Assembly (NCBI RefSeq): GCF_037977235.1
Contig: NZ_CP150276.1
Location: forward strand, 2,914,001 to 2,978,000
Origin: Paenibacillus sp. FSL K6-0276
GTDB taxonomy: Bacteria; Bacillota; Bacilli; Paenibacillales; Paenibacillaceae
Length of the DNA: 64,000 bases
Reading direction: 5' to 3'
Both the position numbers and the translations under genes were made by a program. The notes below the pieces were generated by a model, which did not search any database, was not told the DNA's origin, and worked only from the letters and a program-made list of their open reading frames with translations. Numbering within the stretch: the stretch's first letter is position 1; the number at the start of each line of letters is the position of its first letter. Shown here one piece after another: positions 33,960-42,662 of this stretch.

Positions 33960-35057
33960 GTGTTAGAGACGAAAATCGACCAGATCAAGACTTGTGTCCA
34001 ACGAATTTTTGGGCAGCCTGAAGTAGAAGTACTCACTTTCACATGCGAAGATTTAGATTATAAAACACCAAACTTTACAACAGCGGGTATCTTTCATCTT
34101 CAAGGGCTCGTACTAATTAATCATCAGCAACTTCCGTGGTCAATCATATTAAAAATAATCAAGCCTGATAGTGTAGAAAAAGATGATCCAGAGCATCACA
34201 ATTACTGGCGCCGAGAAGCCCTAGTCTTTGAATCTAATATACTGGACGAGCTTCCTTGTTCAATCCAAACTCCTAAGTGCTATCTTGTCGAGGAGCAAGC
34301 GGATGGCACCATATGGTTATGGATGGAACGAATAAAAGGGGAGTATGCGCATTCGAAGAAGCAATTTGATTTTATCGCTGAGCAGTTAGGGCGTTTCAAT
34401 GGGGCTTATCTTATGGGAAAGAAAATTCCTGATGAGAAGTGGATATGCAGAAGCTGGCTTAAGTCATGGACTACGTCCAGTAGAATGTATGCTCCTAATC
34501 CGGAAGTATATATAAATCAATTACATAGAGAGCAAGAGCCGAGTGTATGGGCATGGTTCCAAGACTTTACTAATCAGATAGACAGTAACTTGATATCATT
34601 AAATAGCATACCACGAGTGCTAGCCCATCAGGACCTCAGTCAAATGAATATGTTGCTAACTCAAAACGGCGGGTTAGTATTGATAGATTGGCAATTTATG
34701 AGCATATCAGGTTTAGGTGAAGACCTTGGCAAAATGTTTGGAGTAAACATGAGCTTAGGGGTCATTCCAATCCATCGTTACGAGGAATATAAAGAGTCTT
34801 TGTTCAAAGCCTATATCAAGGGGTTAAAGGATACAGAATGGCACGGGGACGAGCAACTTGCTAGATATGGTTTTTGTTTAAGTACGGCTATGCGAAGTGT
34901 TTGGGAAGTCACCCAGTACTTTTCATTAGCCGCGCAGTTACAATCTGATCCATTAAACTCTAGTCTCCAATTGCGGGTTGCGCGGCTGGAACAAATCATT
35001 ACAGTACATCAAAAAATGGTTCTAGAAGCCGACGCATTGAAAAAATCGATAATGTAA
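33960..35057 (+). CDS. APH-like phosphotransferase family protein
   Basis: A 365-residue protein with the APH/choline-kinase fold: catalytic loop V-L-A-H-Q-D-L-S-Q-M-N-M-L near residues 220-232 and D-W-Q-F near 243 (D-x-D/E variant, with Q replacing the usual second acid). The central H-x-D-x-x-x-x-N pattern is kept. The start is GTG 33960 with AAGGAGG upstream; the overlapping ATG stops at once. The substrate is unknown; only distant similarity to the protein at 24749. Confidence 0.75.
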   Translation: MLETKIDQIKTCVQRIFGQPEVEVLTFTCEDLDYKTPNFTTAGIFHLQGLVLINHQQLPWSIILKIIKPDSVEKDDPEHHNYWRREALVFESNILDELPCSIQTPKCYLVEEQADGTIWLWMERIKGEYAHSKKQFDFIAEQLGRFNGAYLMGKKIPDEKWICRSWLKSWTTSSRMYAPNPEVYINQLHREQEPSVWAWFQDFTNQIDSNLISLNSIPRVLAHQDLSQMNMLLTQNGGLVLIDWQFMSISGLGEDLGKMFGVNMSLGVIPIHRYEEYKESLFKAYIKGLKDTEWHGDEQLARYGFCLSTAMRSVWEVTQYFSLAAQLQSDPLNSSLQLRVARLEQIITVHQKMVLEADALKKSIM

Positions 35058-35086
35058 TTAAGTTCCATTCTCATAGATGGATACCG

Positions 35087-35119
35087 AAAAAGGAGCTCCC
35101 ACCACAGGAGCTCCTTTTT
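35087..35119. terminator. Bidirectional terminator
   Basis: A perfect 13-bp stem AAAAAGGAGCTCC with its complement and a seven-base loop, with A and T runs at the two ends. It serves the convergent kinase-like and RNase J genes. Confidence 0.95.
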
Positions 35120-35120
35120 A

Positions 35121-36788
35121 CTACACCTCAATAATGATGGGAAGAATCATCGGACGTCGCTTGGTTTTCTCGTACAGGAATCTACTCAGGGTCTCCTTGA
35201 TGGTCTGCTTGATGATATTCCATTGGCCAAGGTCAGCCTCACTCATCTTTTGAAGGGTGGAGGTTACAAGCTGGTTGATCTCCTCCATTAAAGTTTCTGA
35301 GTTACGGACATATATGAATCCTCTGGATATGGTATCCGGTTCGTTTAATAGACGTCCATCTGCTTGGCTTAGTGTAATGACTGTAATCAAGATGCCGTCT
35401 GCTGACAGCTGGCGACGATCGCGAAGCACGACATTCCCTATATCTCCAATCCCAAGTCCATCCACTAGGGTCTGCCCAGCAGCCACTCGGCCAGATTGGC
35501 GGACAACACCTGATGATGATTCGACGATGTCCCCATTTTTCAGAATAAAGATATTATCAGGGTTAACACCGACTGACTCCGCCAACAAGCTGTGATGATG
35601 CATCATGCGGTATTCACCATGAATCGGTATAAAATATTCAGGTTTCATCAAGGTTAGCATTAATTTAAGTTCTTCTTGGCTAGCGTGCCCGGAGACATGA
35701 AGCTCACTTCGTGAACCATAGATAACTTTTGCACCAAGAACATATAGATTATCGACGATTCTAGATACATTACGTTCATTTCCGGGAATAGGATTGGCAG
35801 CTAATAGAACAGTGTCTCCGGTTTGGATTTCCATCAATCTATGACTAGAGTTAGCTAATCGGGATAGCGCAGCCATGGGCTCACCTTGACTGCCAGTACA
35901 TAATACAGTTACCTGCTCTGGGGGAAGCTTAGCGGCTTCTGAAGGTTCGATCAGCATGTTCTCAGGAATACTTAAGTACCCGAGTTCTTGGGCTACTCGT
36001 ACGACATTCACCATACTTCTGCCAAGTAAGGTCAATTTGCGTTCGGTTAAATGAGCAGCTTCAATGATCTGTTGTAGACGATGTACATTTGAAGCAAAGG
36101 TAGAAACAAAAATTCTGCGGTCAGCTCTCAGGAACGCTTCTTCTATGTGTGCGCCTACGAGCTTTTCAGAGGGGGTAAAGCCAGGACGTTCTGCATTGGT
36201 ACTCTCTGACAGTAGGAACTTTACACCGTTCTTCCCGATGTCGGCCATTTTATGTATATCGGGATACTGCTTGTTAACAGGGGTCATGTCAAATTTGAAG
36301 TCTCCAGTATGAACAACGGTCCCTTCAGGGGTATCGAATACAACACCAAGGCAATCCGGAATACTATGGTTCGTATTAAAGAACGTTGTAGTAATCGCTC
36401 CTAGTTTTAAAGTAGACTCAGAATCAATGCAATGTAGCTTTGTTTGTCGCAGAATTCCATGTTCCCTTAGTTTGTTTTCAATTAAGCCTAAGGTTAGACG
36501 GGTCGCGTAGATTGGAATATTCAATTGTTTAAGCAAATACGGAATTCCTCCAATATGATCCTCATGTCCATGAGTTACCACTAGTGCTCGAACCTTATCA
36601 AGATTGTTTAATAAATACGTTACATCGGGAATAATCAGATCAATCCCAAGGAAACTTTCGTCCGGGAATTTAGAGCCGCAATCAATTACAACAATATCAT
36701 CAGCATATTGCAGGAAATACATATTCTTACCAATCTCATTAACACCGCCTAATGCTGCAATCCAGAGCTGCTTTGCTGCCACTTTCAT
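35121..36788 (-). CDS. rnjA: Ribonuclease J
   Basis: A 555-residue metallo-beta-lactamase nuclease, the family's usual length. H-G-H-E-D-H at residues 73-78 is the zinc motif, G-D-F-K-F-D lies near 170, S-T-F-A-S-N near 238 and the end L-Y-E-K-T-K-R-R-P-M-I-L-P-I-I matches RNase J1. It has 5'-exonuclease and endonuclease activity in mRNA turnover and rRNA maturation. ATG 36788 has AAGGGGGG seven bases upstream; an earlier frame extension is unlikely. RnjA rather than RnjB is a judgement from the C-terminus. Confidence 0.9.
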   Translation of the reverse strand: MKVAAKQLWIAALGGVNEIGKNMYFLQYADDIVVIDCGSKFPDESFLGIDLIIPDVTYLLNNLDKVRALVVTHGHEDHIGGIPYLLKQLNIPIYATRLTLGLIENKLREHGILRQTKLHCIDSESTLKLGAITTTFFNTNHSIPDCLGVVFDTPEGTVVHTGDFKFDMTPVNKQYPDIHKMADIGKNGVKFLLSESTNAERPGFTPSEKLVGAHIEEAFLRADRRIFVSTFASNVHRLQQIIEAAHLTERKLTLLGRSMVNVVRVAQELGYLSIPENMLIEPSEAAKLPPEQVTVLCTGSQGEPMAALSRLANSSHRLMEIQTGDTVLLAANPIPGNERNVSRIVDNLYVLGAKVIYGSRSELHVSGHASQEELKLMLTLMKPEYFIPIHGEYRMMHHHSLLAESVGVNPDNIFILKNGDIVESSSGVVRQSGRVAAGQTLVDGLGIGDIGNVVLRDRRQLSADGILITVITLSQADGRLLNEPDTISRGFIYVRNSETLMEEINQLVTSTLQKMSEADLGQWNIIKQTIKETLSRFLYEKTKRRPMILPIIIEV

Positions 36789-36913
36789 TGAAGTACCCCC
36801 CTTAATAAATACACCTATATTATGTATGAAACTCATTATAATTATCCTCTTATTGAGGTGGTACAATAGAAATAATAAAAGATGATATTCGAAAATTAGG
36901 AGACCAATTAACC

Positions 36914-37390
36914 ATGAACATCAGAAGAATACAATTAAAGGATAATCATGCGATTGAACAGATCATTAGGAACTGCCTGATTGAGTTTGGCGGGAATAGA
37001 TCAGGGCTTGCGTGGGAAGATGACAGTCTGCATCATTTATATGGATATTACAATCATTGCGAGAATCGAGCCTATTGGGTTGTTGAAGAAGAAGGAGAAG
37101 TATTGGGTGGGTGCGGAATAGCGCCTTTCGGGAGTGAGGATAAAATATGCGAATTGCAAAAGATGTACTTATCTCCGTCTACTAGAGGAACTGGTATCGC
37201 GATTGCGCTATTGAACGTAGCACTGGACTTTGCCAAACTTCACTTTGACAAATGTTATCTGGAGACACTGCAAAACATGCATGCTGCCAACCGTTTTTAT
37301 ATGAAAAATGGATTTGAGCTTTTAGATGCCCCCATAGCGGGATCGGAGCATTTTGCATGTGATGCTTGGTATATAAAAGATTTAGCGTAA
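36914..37390 (+). CDS. GNAT-family acetyltransferase
   Basis: A 158-residue protein: L-Q-K-M-Y-L-S-P-S-T-R-G-T-G-I-A-I-A near residues 85-102 is the acetyl-CoA motif, and L-E-T-L-Q-N-M-H-A-A-N-R-F-Y follows. It resembles the MarR-linked YjgM-like group in length and motif order. TTAGGAG precedes the ATG. Divergent from RNase J. Confidence 0.85.
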   Translation: MNIRRIQLKDNHAIEQIIRNCLIEFGGNRSGLAWEDDSLHHLYGYYNHCENRAYWVVEEEGEVLGGCGIAPFGSEDKICELQKMYLSPSTRGTGIAIALLNVALDFAKLHFDKCYLETLQNMHAANRFYMKNGFELLDAPIAGSEHFACDAWYIKDLA

Positions 37391-37425
37391 TCGATTTATG
37401 TCAATTTTCAACTACAAATTTTCAT

Positions 37426-37455
37426 TTGACAATAAAACCGTCCAGACGGTATAGT
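37426..37455 (+). promoter_or_regulatory. TetR/SMR promoter with a palindromic operator
   Basis: TTGACA (37426-37431), 18-base spacer, TATAGT (37450-37455). The palindrome ACCGTC-CA-GACGGT (37437-37450) lies exactly between -35 and -10, the position expected for TetR autorepression. Confidence 0.8.
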
Positions 37456-37475
37456 AAATAGTAGAGGTGATGAAC

Positions 37476-38009
37476 ATGAACAGTAATTCTAAACGTAAAA
37501 CTATTTTAATGGCTGCTTCGATTATTGTGAAAAATAACGGAGTGGAGAAGCTTACGCTTGAAGCTGTTGCTAAAGAAGCTGGAGTCAGTAAAGGCGGGCT
37601 GCTTCACCATTTTCCAAATAAAGAAGCTTTGATAAAAGGTATGGTGGAAGAGTTAACGAACGATTTTTTTATCAATGTTCAAGATAGGGCAATGAGCGCA
37701 ACGGTTGAAACAGGGAAGTGGATTCGAGCATTTACTGAAGTGGTGAGTGAAGATATTAAGGAAGGCAGAGAGATTAGCACAGCGCTTACTGCTGCTCTTT
37801 TTACCAACCCAGATATTCTTAGTAAATTTCAAAATCAATATGCAATGTGGCAAAAAAACATAGAGAACGACGGCATTGATCCTGTACTTTCTACTATTGT
37901 TAGGTTGGCAGCTGATGGGTTATGGTATTCCGAAATGTTCGGTTTAGGTGTGTTAGATGATGAATTACGCACTAAAGTCATTCAAGAATTGATAAATATG
38001 ACGAAGTAA
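37476..38009 (+). CDS. TetR-family regulator of an SMR efflux pair
   Basis: A 177-residue repressor with an N-terminal helix-turn-helix (I-L-M-A-A-S, then E-A-V-A-K-E-A-G-V-S-K-G-G-L-L-H-H-F), typical of TetR proteins, and a helical ligand domain with W-Y-S-E near 150. The ATG 37476 has AGAGGTG upstream. It is followed by two SMR transporters in one operon and probably represses them through the palindrome at 37437-37450, with release by a cationic drug. The ligand is not known. Confidence 0.88.
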   Translation: MNSNSKRKTILMAASIIVKNNGVEKLTLEAVAKEAGVSKGGLLHHFPNKEALIKGMVEELTNDFFINVQDRAMSATVETGKWIRAFTEVVSEDIKEGREISTALTAALFTNPDILSKFQNQYAMWQKNIENDGIDPVLSTIVRLAADGLWYSEMFGLGVLDDELRTKVIQELINMTK

Positions 38010-38023
38010 GGAGTGGGCTATCT

Positions 38024-38350
38024 TTGAATTCATATGTATTATTGGCAACAGCGATCATCTGTGAGGTATTTGGCAGTTCAATGCTAAAAGTATCTAACGG
38101 GTTTAAAAGGGTATTCCCTTCCATTGGCGTGATCCTTGGTATGGGTTTAGCATTTTATAGTCTTTCTTTAGCTCTTAAAACAATTCCATTAGGTACAGCT
38201 TATGCGATTTGGTCAGGGGTAGGTACAGCTTTGACAGCTATAATTGGCGTAGTTATTTATAAAGAGAACTTTAATCGTAAGAAATTACTAGGTCTACTAC
38301 TCATCATTGGTGGTGTAATCATTATGAAGCTCTCTGGTGGGGCTCATTAG
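38024..38350 (+). CDS. SMR-family multidrug efflux subunit, first of a pair
   Basis: A 108-residue protein with four membrane helices. A-I-I-C-E-V-F-G-S-S-M-L-K near residues 8-20 carries the essential membrane glutamate (E13), and A-Y-A-I-W-S-G-V-G-T lies near 59-68. This is the EmrE/EbrA type that exports cationic compounds by proton exchange. The TTG start has AAGGAG upstream. Seventeen bases separate it from a second SMR subunit, and such pairs usually form heterodimers. Confidence 0.88.
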   Translation: MNSYVLLATAIICEVFGSSMLKVSNGFKRVFPSIGVILGMGLAFYSLSLALKTIPLGTAYAIWSGVGTALTAIIGVVIYKENFNRKKLLGLLLIIGGVIIMKLSGGAH

Positions 38351-38367
38351 AATTTGGAGGCAGTAGC

Positions 38368-38727
38368 ATGAAAAGAAATGTAGGATATTTTGCTCTAAGT
38401 ATAGCAATTATCAGTGAGGTTATAGGTACTACTATGCTGAAAATGTCAGAAGGATTCACACAATTACTCCCTTCTATAGGCGTTGCTATTGGTTTTTCAA
38501 TAGCATTTTATAGTTTATCTATATCCCTAAGAGAAATACCTTTAAGTTTAGCTTATGCTATATGGTCGGGTGTAGGTACAGTTCTAACAGCGTTCGTTGG
38601 TATTGTAGTGTGGGGGGATCCATTTGGTGTTCTTACTTTCGCTGGAATAGTATTAATTGTAGGAGGGGTAGTCTTATTAAACTCTCCTGACAAAGGTCTA
38701 GATAAAGAAGTGAAAACGAATGTCTAA
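38368..38727 (+). CDS. SMR-family multidrug efflux subunit, second of a pair
   Basis: A 119-residue, four-helix SMR subunit with the membrane glutamate in A-I-I-S-E-V-I-G-T-T-M-L-K (E15) and A-Y-A-I-W-S-G-V-G-T near residue 63. It has a slightly longer charged tail (D-K-G-L-D-K-E-V-K) than its partner. In paired SMR pumps the two subunits insert in opposite orientations, and the charge difference between the partners fits that, although topology cannot be proved here. Confidence 0.88.
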   Translation: MKRNVGYFALSIAIISEVIGTTMLKMSEGFTQLLPSIGVAIGFSIAFYSLSISLREIPLSLAYAIWSGVGTVLTAFVGIVVWGDPFGVLTFAGIVLIVGGVVLLNSPDKGLDKEVKTNV

Positions 38728-38742
38728 AACAATAATAACCTT

Positions 38743-38766
38743 AGGCCTGAGAAATCAGGCCTTTTT
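38743..38766 (+). terminator. Rho-independent terminator
   Basis: AGGCCTGA-GAAA-TCAGGCCT with T-run; the GAAA tetraloop is a stable type. It ends the SMR operon. Confidence 0.9.
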
Positions 38767-38799
38767 GATTTGAACTGATTCCATTAGATTCCATTTATA

Positions 38800-39778
38800 G
38801 CCCCAACGCCTTCCAGCACATACGAAGCTGAATCTGCTTCACTGTCTGGAGGAGCTAAAGTGAACACAGATCATGCCGGATACTCCGCTACGGGCTTCGT
38901 GGATGGATACTTGACCAAGGCAACAACGCCATTCACGGTCAACATGCCAGCAGCAGGCAGCCGTGAGGTGACGTCGATATACGCTAATGCGAGTGGCAGT
39001 GCTAAGACAATTAGTGTATACGTTAATGGCACTAAAATTCTTCAGTCCTCGCTGCTTAACTTGGCAAATTGGGATTAATCTGAATGCGGGTAACAACACA
39101 ATCGCATATAAATATGACGCTGGTGATTCTGGCAACGATAACCTTGACCCAATCACAGTAGCGACGACGACAACCACACATACTGCAGAGCCAACGGCGA
39201 CTGCTACACCAACACCAACAGCCACACCAAGGACCACGCCAACACCTGCACCGGGTAGCAATATCGCTATCGGCAAAACGCTTACCTCTTCTTCCAGTAC
39301 GCAATTGTTCGTAGCAACATCCATGATGTCTGTGTAGAGCACTACTCACAAGGAACTAGCAATTCGATTGTTCGAAACACCAATGTACGAAATAACGGTG
39401 ACGATGGTCTTGCAGTATGGACAAGTAACACTAATGGTTCCGGCGGGTGTAAATAACACTTTCTCCTATAACACTATTGAGAATAACTGGCGTGCAGCAG
39501 CTTTTGGAGGCGGTAGCCATAAGGCTGAACACAACTACATCATCGACACTGTAGGTGGTTCCGGTATTCGTATGAACACCGTGTTCAACAACATCAATAT
39601 TAACGGCACTGGACTTGATGGTATTACAGCTTCACGGTTCTCTGGGCCACATCAGGGTTCGGCAATCTACACCTACACAGGCAATGGCTCCGCAACGTTT
39701 AACAACTTGACGACAACGAATATCGCTAACCCTAATCTGAATTATATCCAGAGCGGTTTTAATCTGACGATTCAATAA
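38800..39778 (+). pseudogene. Relic of a secreted multidomain glycosidase (GH87/alpha-1,3-glucanase-like)
   Basis: Three frames together read as pieces of one large exported enzyme. 38800-39078: a CBM6/35-like domain (T-Y-E-A-E-S-A-S-L, A-G-Y-S-A-T-G-F-V-D-G-Y). 39065-39300: the end of that domain (I-N-L-N-A-G-N-N-T-I) then a T-P-rich linker and N-I-A-I-G-K, the start of a discoidin-like domain. 39303-39778: right-handed beta-helix pieces (N-I-H-D-V-C, N-N-G-D-D-G-L-A-V-W, N-T-I-E-N-N-W-R-A-A-A-F-G-G-G), with a further frameshift near 39450. The adjacent D-D fits GH87-type enzymes. There is no signal peptide, and most domains are deleted. This is a decayed gene. Confidence 0.75.
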
Positions 39779-39791
39779 GCAATAACATGAG

Positions 39792-39822
39792 GGAGAAGTT
39801 CTTCGGAACTTTTCCTTTTTTT
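39792..39822 (+). terminator. Terminator with UUCG loop, left from the relic
   Basis: GGAGAAGTTC-TTCG-GAACTTTTCC followed by seven T. It still marks the end of the former glycosidase gene. Confidence 0.88.
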
Positions 39823-39935
39823 ATTTGGCGGGTAGTAAAATTCTTCAAACTTCGAGGGAGGATAATGACTTGAAGAACAAGAAATAAATAGTAGGACATC
39901 TTTAAACCGTTACGTACATAAAGGAGAGATGAAGA

Positions 39936-40277
39936 ATGAATCAGGAAGTAATCGATTATATTGATGCTTTAAAAGAACCATGGCAGGTGGAATTATCCAA
40001 TACTCTTCGTGAGGTTGTTCACCAGGCGATCCCGGATGTGCAGGAACGAATTCAGTATAAGAAGCCTCATTTTTTGAAAAATGGTAAATACGCAGCAGCC
40101 ATCTCAACATCGAAAGATGCGGTAAGTTTTGTTATTTTTAATACGAGTGAGCTCGAGTTTCCAGAAGGGATGTTCGAGGGTCCTCCGGAGAGAAAAACAT
40201 TTAAACTGCGTAAAGGGAATACAGTTGATGTGACTCAATTATTGACTTGGGTCAGCCAAGCCTCAGCTTCACTTTAA
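39936..40277 (+). CDS. DUF1801 small protein
   Basis: A 113-residue protein of the DUF1801 (YdhG-like) family. It opens V-I-D-Y-I-D-A-L and includes I-P-D-V-Q-E-R-I-Q-Y-K-K-P-H-F near residues 32-46, with a W-L-like helix at the end. The fold resembles frataxin-like proteins, but a metal role is not established. AAGGAGAG precedes the ATG. Confidence 0.75.
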   Translation: MNQEVIDYIDALKEPWQVELSNTLREVVHQAIPDVQERIQYKKPHFLKNGKYAAAISTSKDAVSFVIFNTSELEFPEGMFEGPPERKTFKLRKGNTVDVTQLLTWVSQASASL

Positions 40278-40295
40278 TTGCTAGATTCATGAAGT

Positions 40296-40342
40296 AGGGC
40301 GGTATCTTAAAGTCATTTGACTTCATGAGATATCGTCTTTTT
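40296..40342 (+). terminator. Probable terminator
   Basis: GCGGTATCT and AGATATCGT form an imperfect stem with an inner AAGTCA/TGACTT stem, followed by six T. Confidence 0.6.
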
Positions 40343-40430
40343 TATGGGTGAATTTGGCTATATCGATACATAATCATTCAATAAATTGTAAAAAATAAAT
40401 CAAGTGCTAGCAATGAAGGGAATGAAACCC

Positions 40431-40967
40431 ATGAAAAAATTAAAGCAAACTTGTTTGTTACTGCTTACGGTCCTTGCACTTAGTGCATGCTCAAGACCAG
40501 TACCAGATAAATCCCAGCTACCACCTCCAACAATTGCACCAAGCGGAGCTGAGGACAGATATACCCTTGAATCACTAGCCAGTTTGATTGGAAAAGAGGA
40601 TGCTCAAGTTGTCCAATCTCTCGGCGAAGGAGCGCCCTATCGTAATGAAGGTACGAATTCTACACTTTTATCCCGCGAATATGAAGAGAAGATTGTGAAT
40701 CACGAGGCAATTCTTCAGGTATCCTATGATGACTCCGGAAAAGTGATTGGAGAGACGATTCATTTTGAAGAAGCTATCAAGGAAAAATTAACGCAAGAGA
40801 TAACGCAACAGCTTGGAGAGCCTACCACTAACAGCGAAGGTAACACAACAGATATGGAAAAAGAAGGCGGAGGAACAATCTTTCGTATGGAATGGCAGAC
40901 GGATCAAGCCCAAATTTCTTTAATTGAATCCAATGGGACGCTGTCTATATCCATAGATACGAAGTAA
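40431..40967 (+). CDS. Lipoprotein of unknown function
   Basis: A 178-residue lipoprotein with the lipobox L-S-A-C near residue 20, a P-rich linker and an acidic globular domain with two short repeats. Start 40431 has AAGGGA nine bases upstream; longer starts add residues before the signal peptide and are less likely. No motif tells its role. It may bind the cell wall or a small ligand. Confidence 0.7.
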   Translation: MKKLKQTCLLLLTVLALSACSRPVPDKSQLPPPTIAPSGAEDRYTLESLASLIGKEDAQVVQSLGEGAPYRNEGTNSTLLSREYEEKIVNHEAILQVSYDDSGKVIGETIHFEEAIKEKLTQEITQQLGEPTTNSEGNTTDMEKEGGGTIFRMEWQTDQAQISLIESNGTLSISIDTK

Positions 40968-41007
40968 CAACTCTAAGTAGCTTGATCAGATTATTAGATT
41001 TTCATTT

Positions 41008-41062
41008 AAATAGTACCCACTCCAGTTCGTTCATCATAACGGATAGAGAGGGTACTATTTTT
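41008..41062 (+). terminator. Terminator between the lipoprotein and the truncated exporter
   Basis: A perfect 11-bp stem AAATAGTACCC with its complement around a 31-base loop, followed by T. It lies directly before the truncated gene and would block transcription from upstream. Confidence 0.75.
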
Positions 41063-41067
41063 AAAGG

Positions 41068-42651
41068 GTGCTTATTGGTGGTAAGTATGATGATCTGAAC
41101 ATGATGTTGATTGTCATGCTTGGTGTCTCGTTGCTTACTATAGTTGTTCAATCCATCAGGGAATGGGTGATCGCAGGTACGTTTATTAAAATTGACATCG
41201 ATATGATCATGAGTTTTTATCGACATGTATTTCGTTTGCCCATGCGTTACTTTGCCACACGGAAAGTGGGCGACATTTTGACTCGTGCTGGGGAAAATCA
41301 GGTCATCCGTCATTTTCTAGTTACAAATAGCATGAATGCCATTCTGAACGTGATTACGATTGTTGTATACATAGGAATTATGTTTGCATATAACGTTACG
41401 CTTGCTTGGATCGCGCTAATGTTCATACCTTGCTTCATTGCTCTTACGCTGATCGTAACGCCACTTTTGAAGCGCAACAGCAGAAAACAATTCCAAGCGG
41501 ACGTAAACTTGCAGAATATATTAGTGGAAACGATTTGCGTCATGCGTACCGTGAAAGCTCTCGCGGCAGAAGATGAAGCAAGAAAGAAAGTGGAGAGAAG
41601 CTTTCGCCAATCCACTTATGTTCAAATGAAGGGCTGGAAAATCAGTATCTTCTCCGGTTCTATCGCTACAGTGCTACAAACCTTAAGTGCTGTAACTGTG
41701 TTGTATGCAGGGGCTGGATTTATTATTGTGGAGAAGCTGACTGTAGGGGAGCTGATGGCTTTTAGTGCGGTGTATGCACTCGTTACAAATGCAGCACTAG
41801 GTTTAATCGGCATTTGGGATGAGTTCCAAAACGTGCGAATTGCCTTGGAACGACTTGATGATGTCTTCGAGACAGAAGTTGAGGAAGTAAGTTCTGCCGG
41901 ATTGACAGCTTTGCCAAAGCTGCAAGGGGCGATTGAATTTGAACGCGTATCGTTTCGTTACGATTCTGACGGAAAAAATGTGCTGCAGAACATATCCTTC
42001 GACCTGCTACCGGGTCAGACCATTGCGATTGTTGGTAGAAGCGGATCAGGAAAATCTACCTTGGCGAATCTATTGCTTAAATTATACCTTCCAAGCAGCG
42101 GTACCATTCGTATCGACGGACATGACTTGAAGCAGGTTCAGGCCTCTACACTTCGCAAACAAATCGGAGTTGTACAGCAGGAAGCTGGCCTTTTTAGTGG
42201 AACGATTCATGACAATATTGCTTATCAAGTTCCGGATGCCTCGATGGATGAGGTAATGTCCGCTTCTATGCTTGCGGGAGCACATGAATTCATTGTGACA
42301 TTTCCGAATGGTTACGATACACAGGTTGGAGAGCGGGGTGCAAGTTTATCTGGAGGGCAGCGTCAGCGTATCGCAATAGCACGGGCGTTAATCGGAAGTC
42401 CGAAAGTTCTCATTTTTGACGAAGCGACGAGCGCGCTAGACAATGAATCTGAGAAGACGATTCAACGGAATATGAGTACGATACTCAACAATCGAACGAC
42501 CCTCATCATCGCGCATCGATTGAGCACAATCCGGCATGCGGACCGCATTCTCGTTCTGGATCAAGGGGTTATTGCAGAGTCTGGTACTCATGAACAGTTA
42601 ATGGCTACTAAAGGCTTATATCATATGCTCGTTAGTCAGCCATTGGATTAA
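41068..42651 (+). pseudogene. 5'-truncated ABC exporter (SunT/LapB-like core)
   Basis: A 527-codon frame, starting at GTG 41068 without a clear ribosome site and with a TAA in frame two codons before. The membrane domain begins mid-way (V-L-I-G-G-K-Y-D-D-L-N-M-M-L, about four of six helices), then an intact ATPase: Walker A G-R-S-G-S-G-K-S-T, signature L-S-G-G-Q-R-Q-R, Walker B I-F-D-E-A-T-S-A-L-D and A-H-R H-loop. Exporters of this type normally have two more helices and, in bacteriocin exporters, a C39 peptidase before this point. A terminator immediately upstream seems to have replaced them. It is probably inactive. Confidence 0.8.
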
Positions 42652-42662
42652 AGATTAACATC

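Noticed and set aside
38839..39349. Long open frames on the minus strand opposite the glucanase relic
   Set aside because: They are mirror images of the T-P-rich linker (V-A-V and C-W-C repeats), have no ribosome site and no family resemblance.
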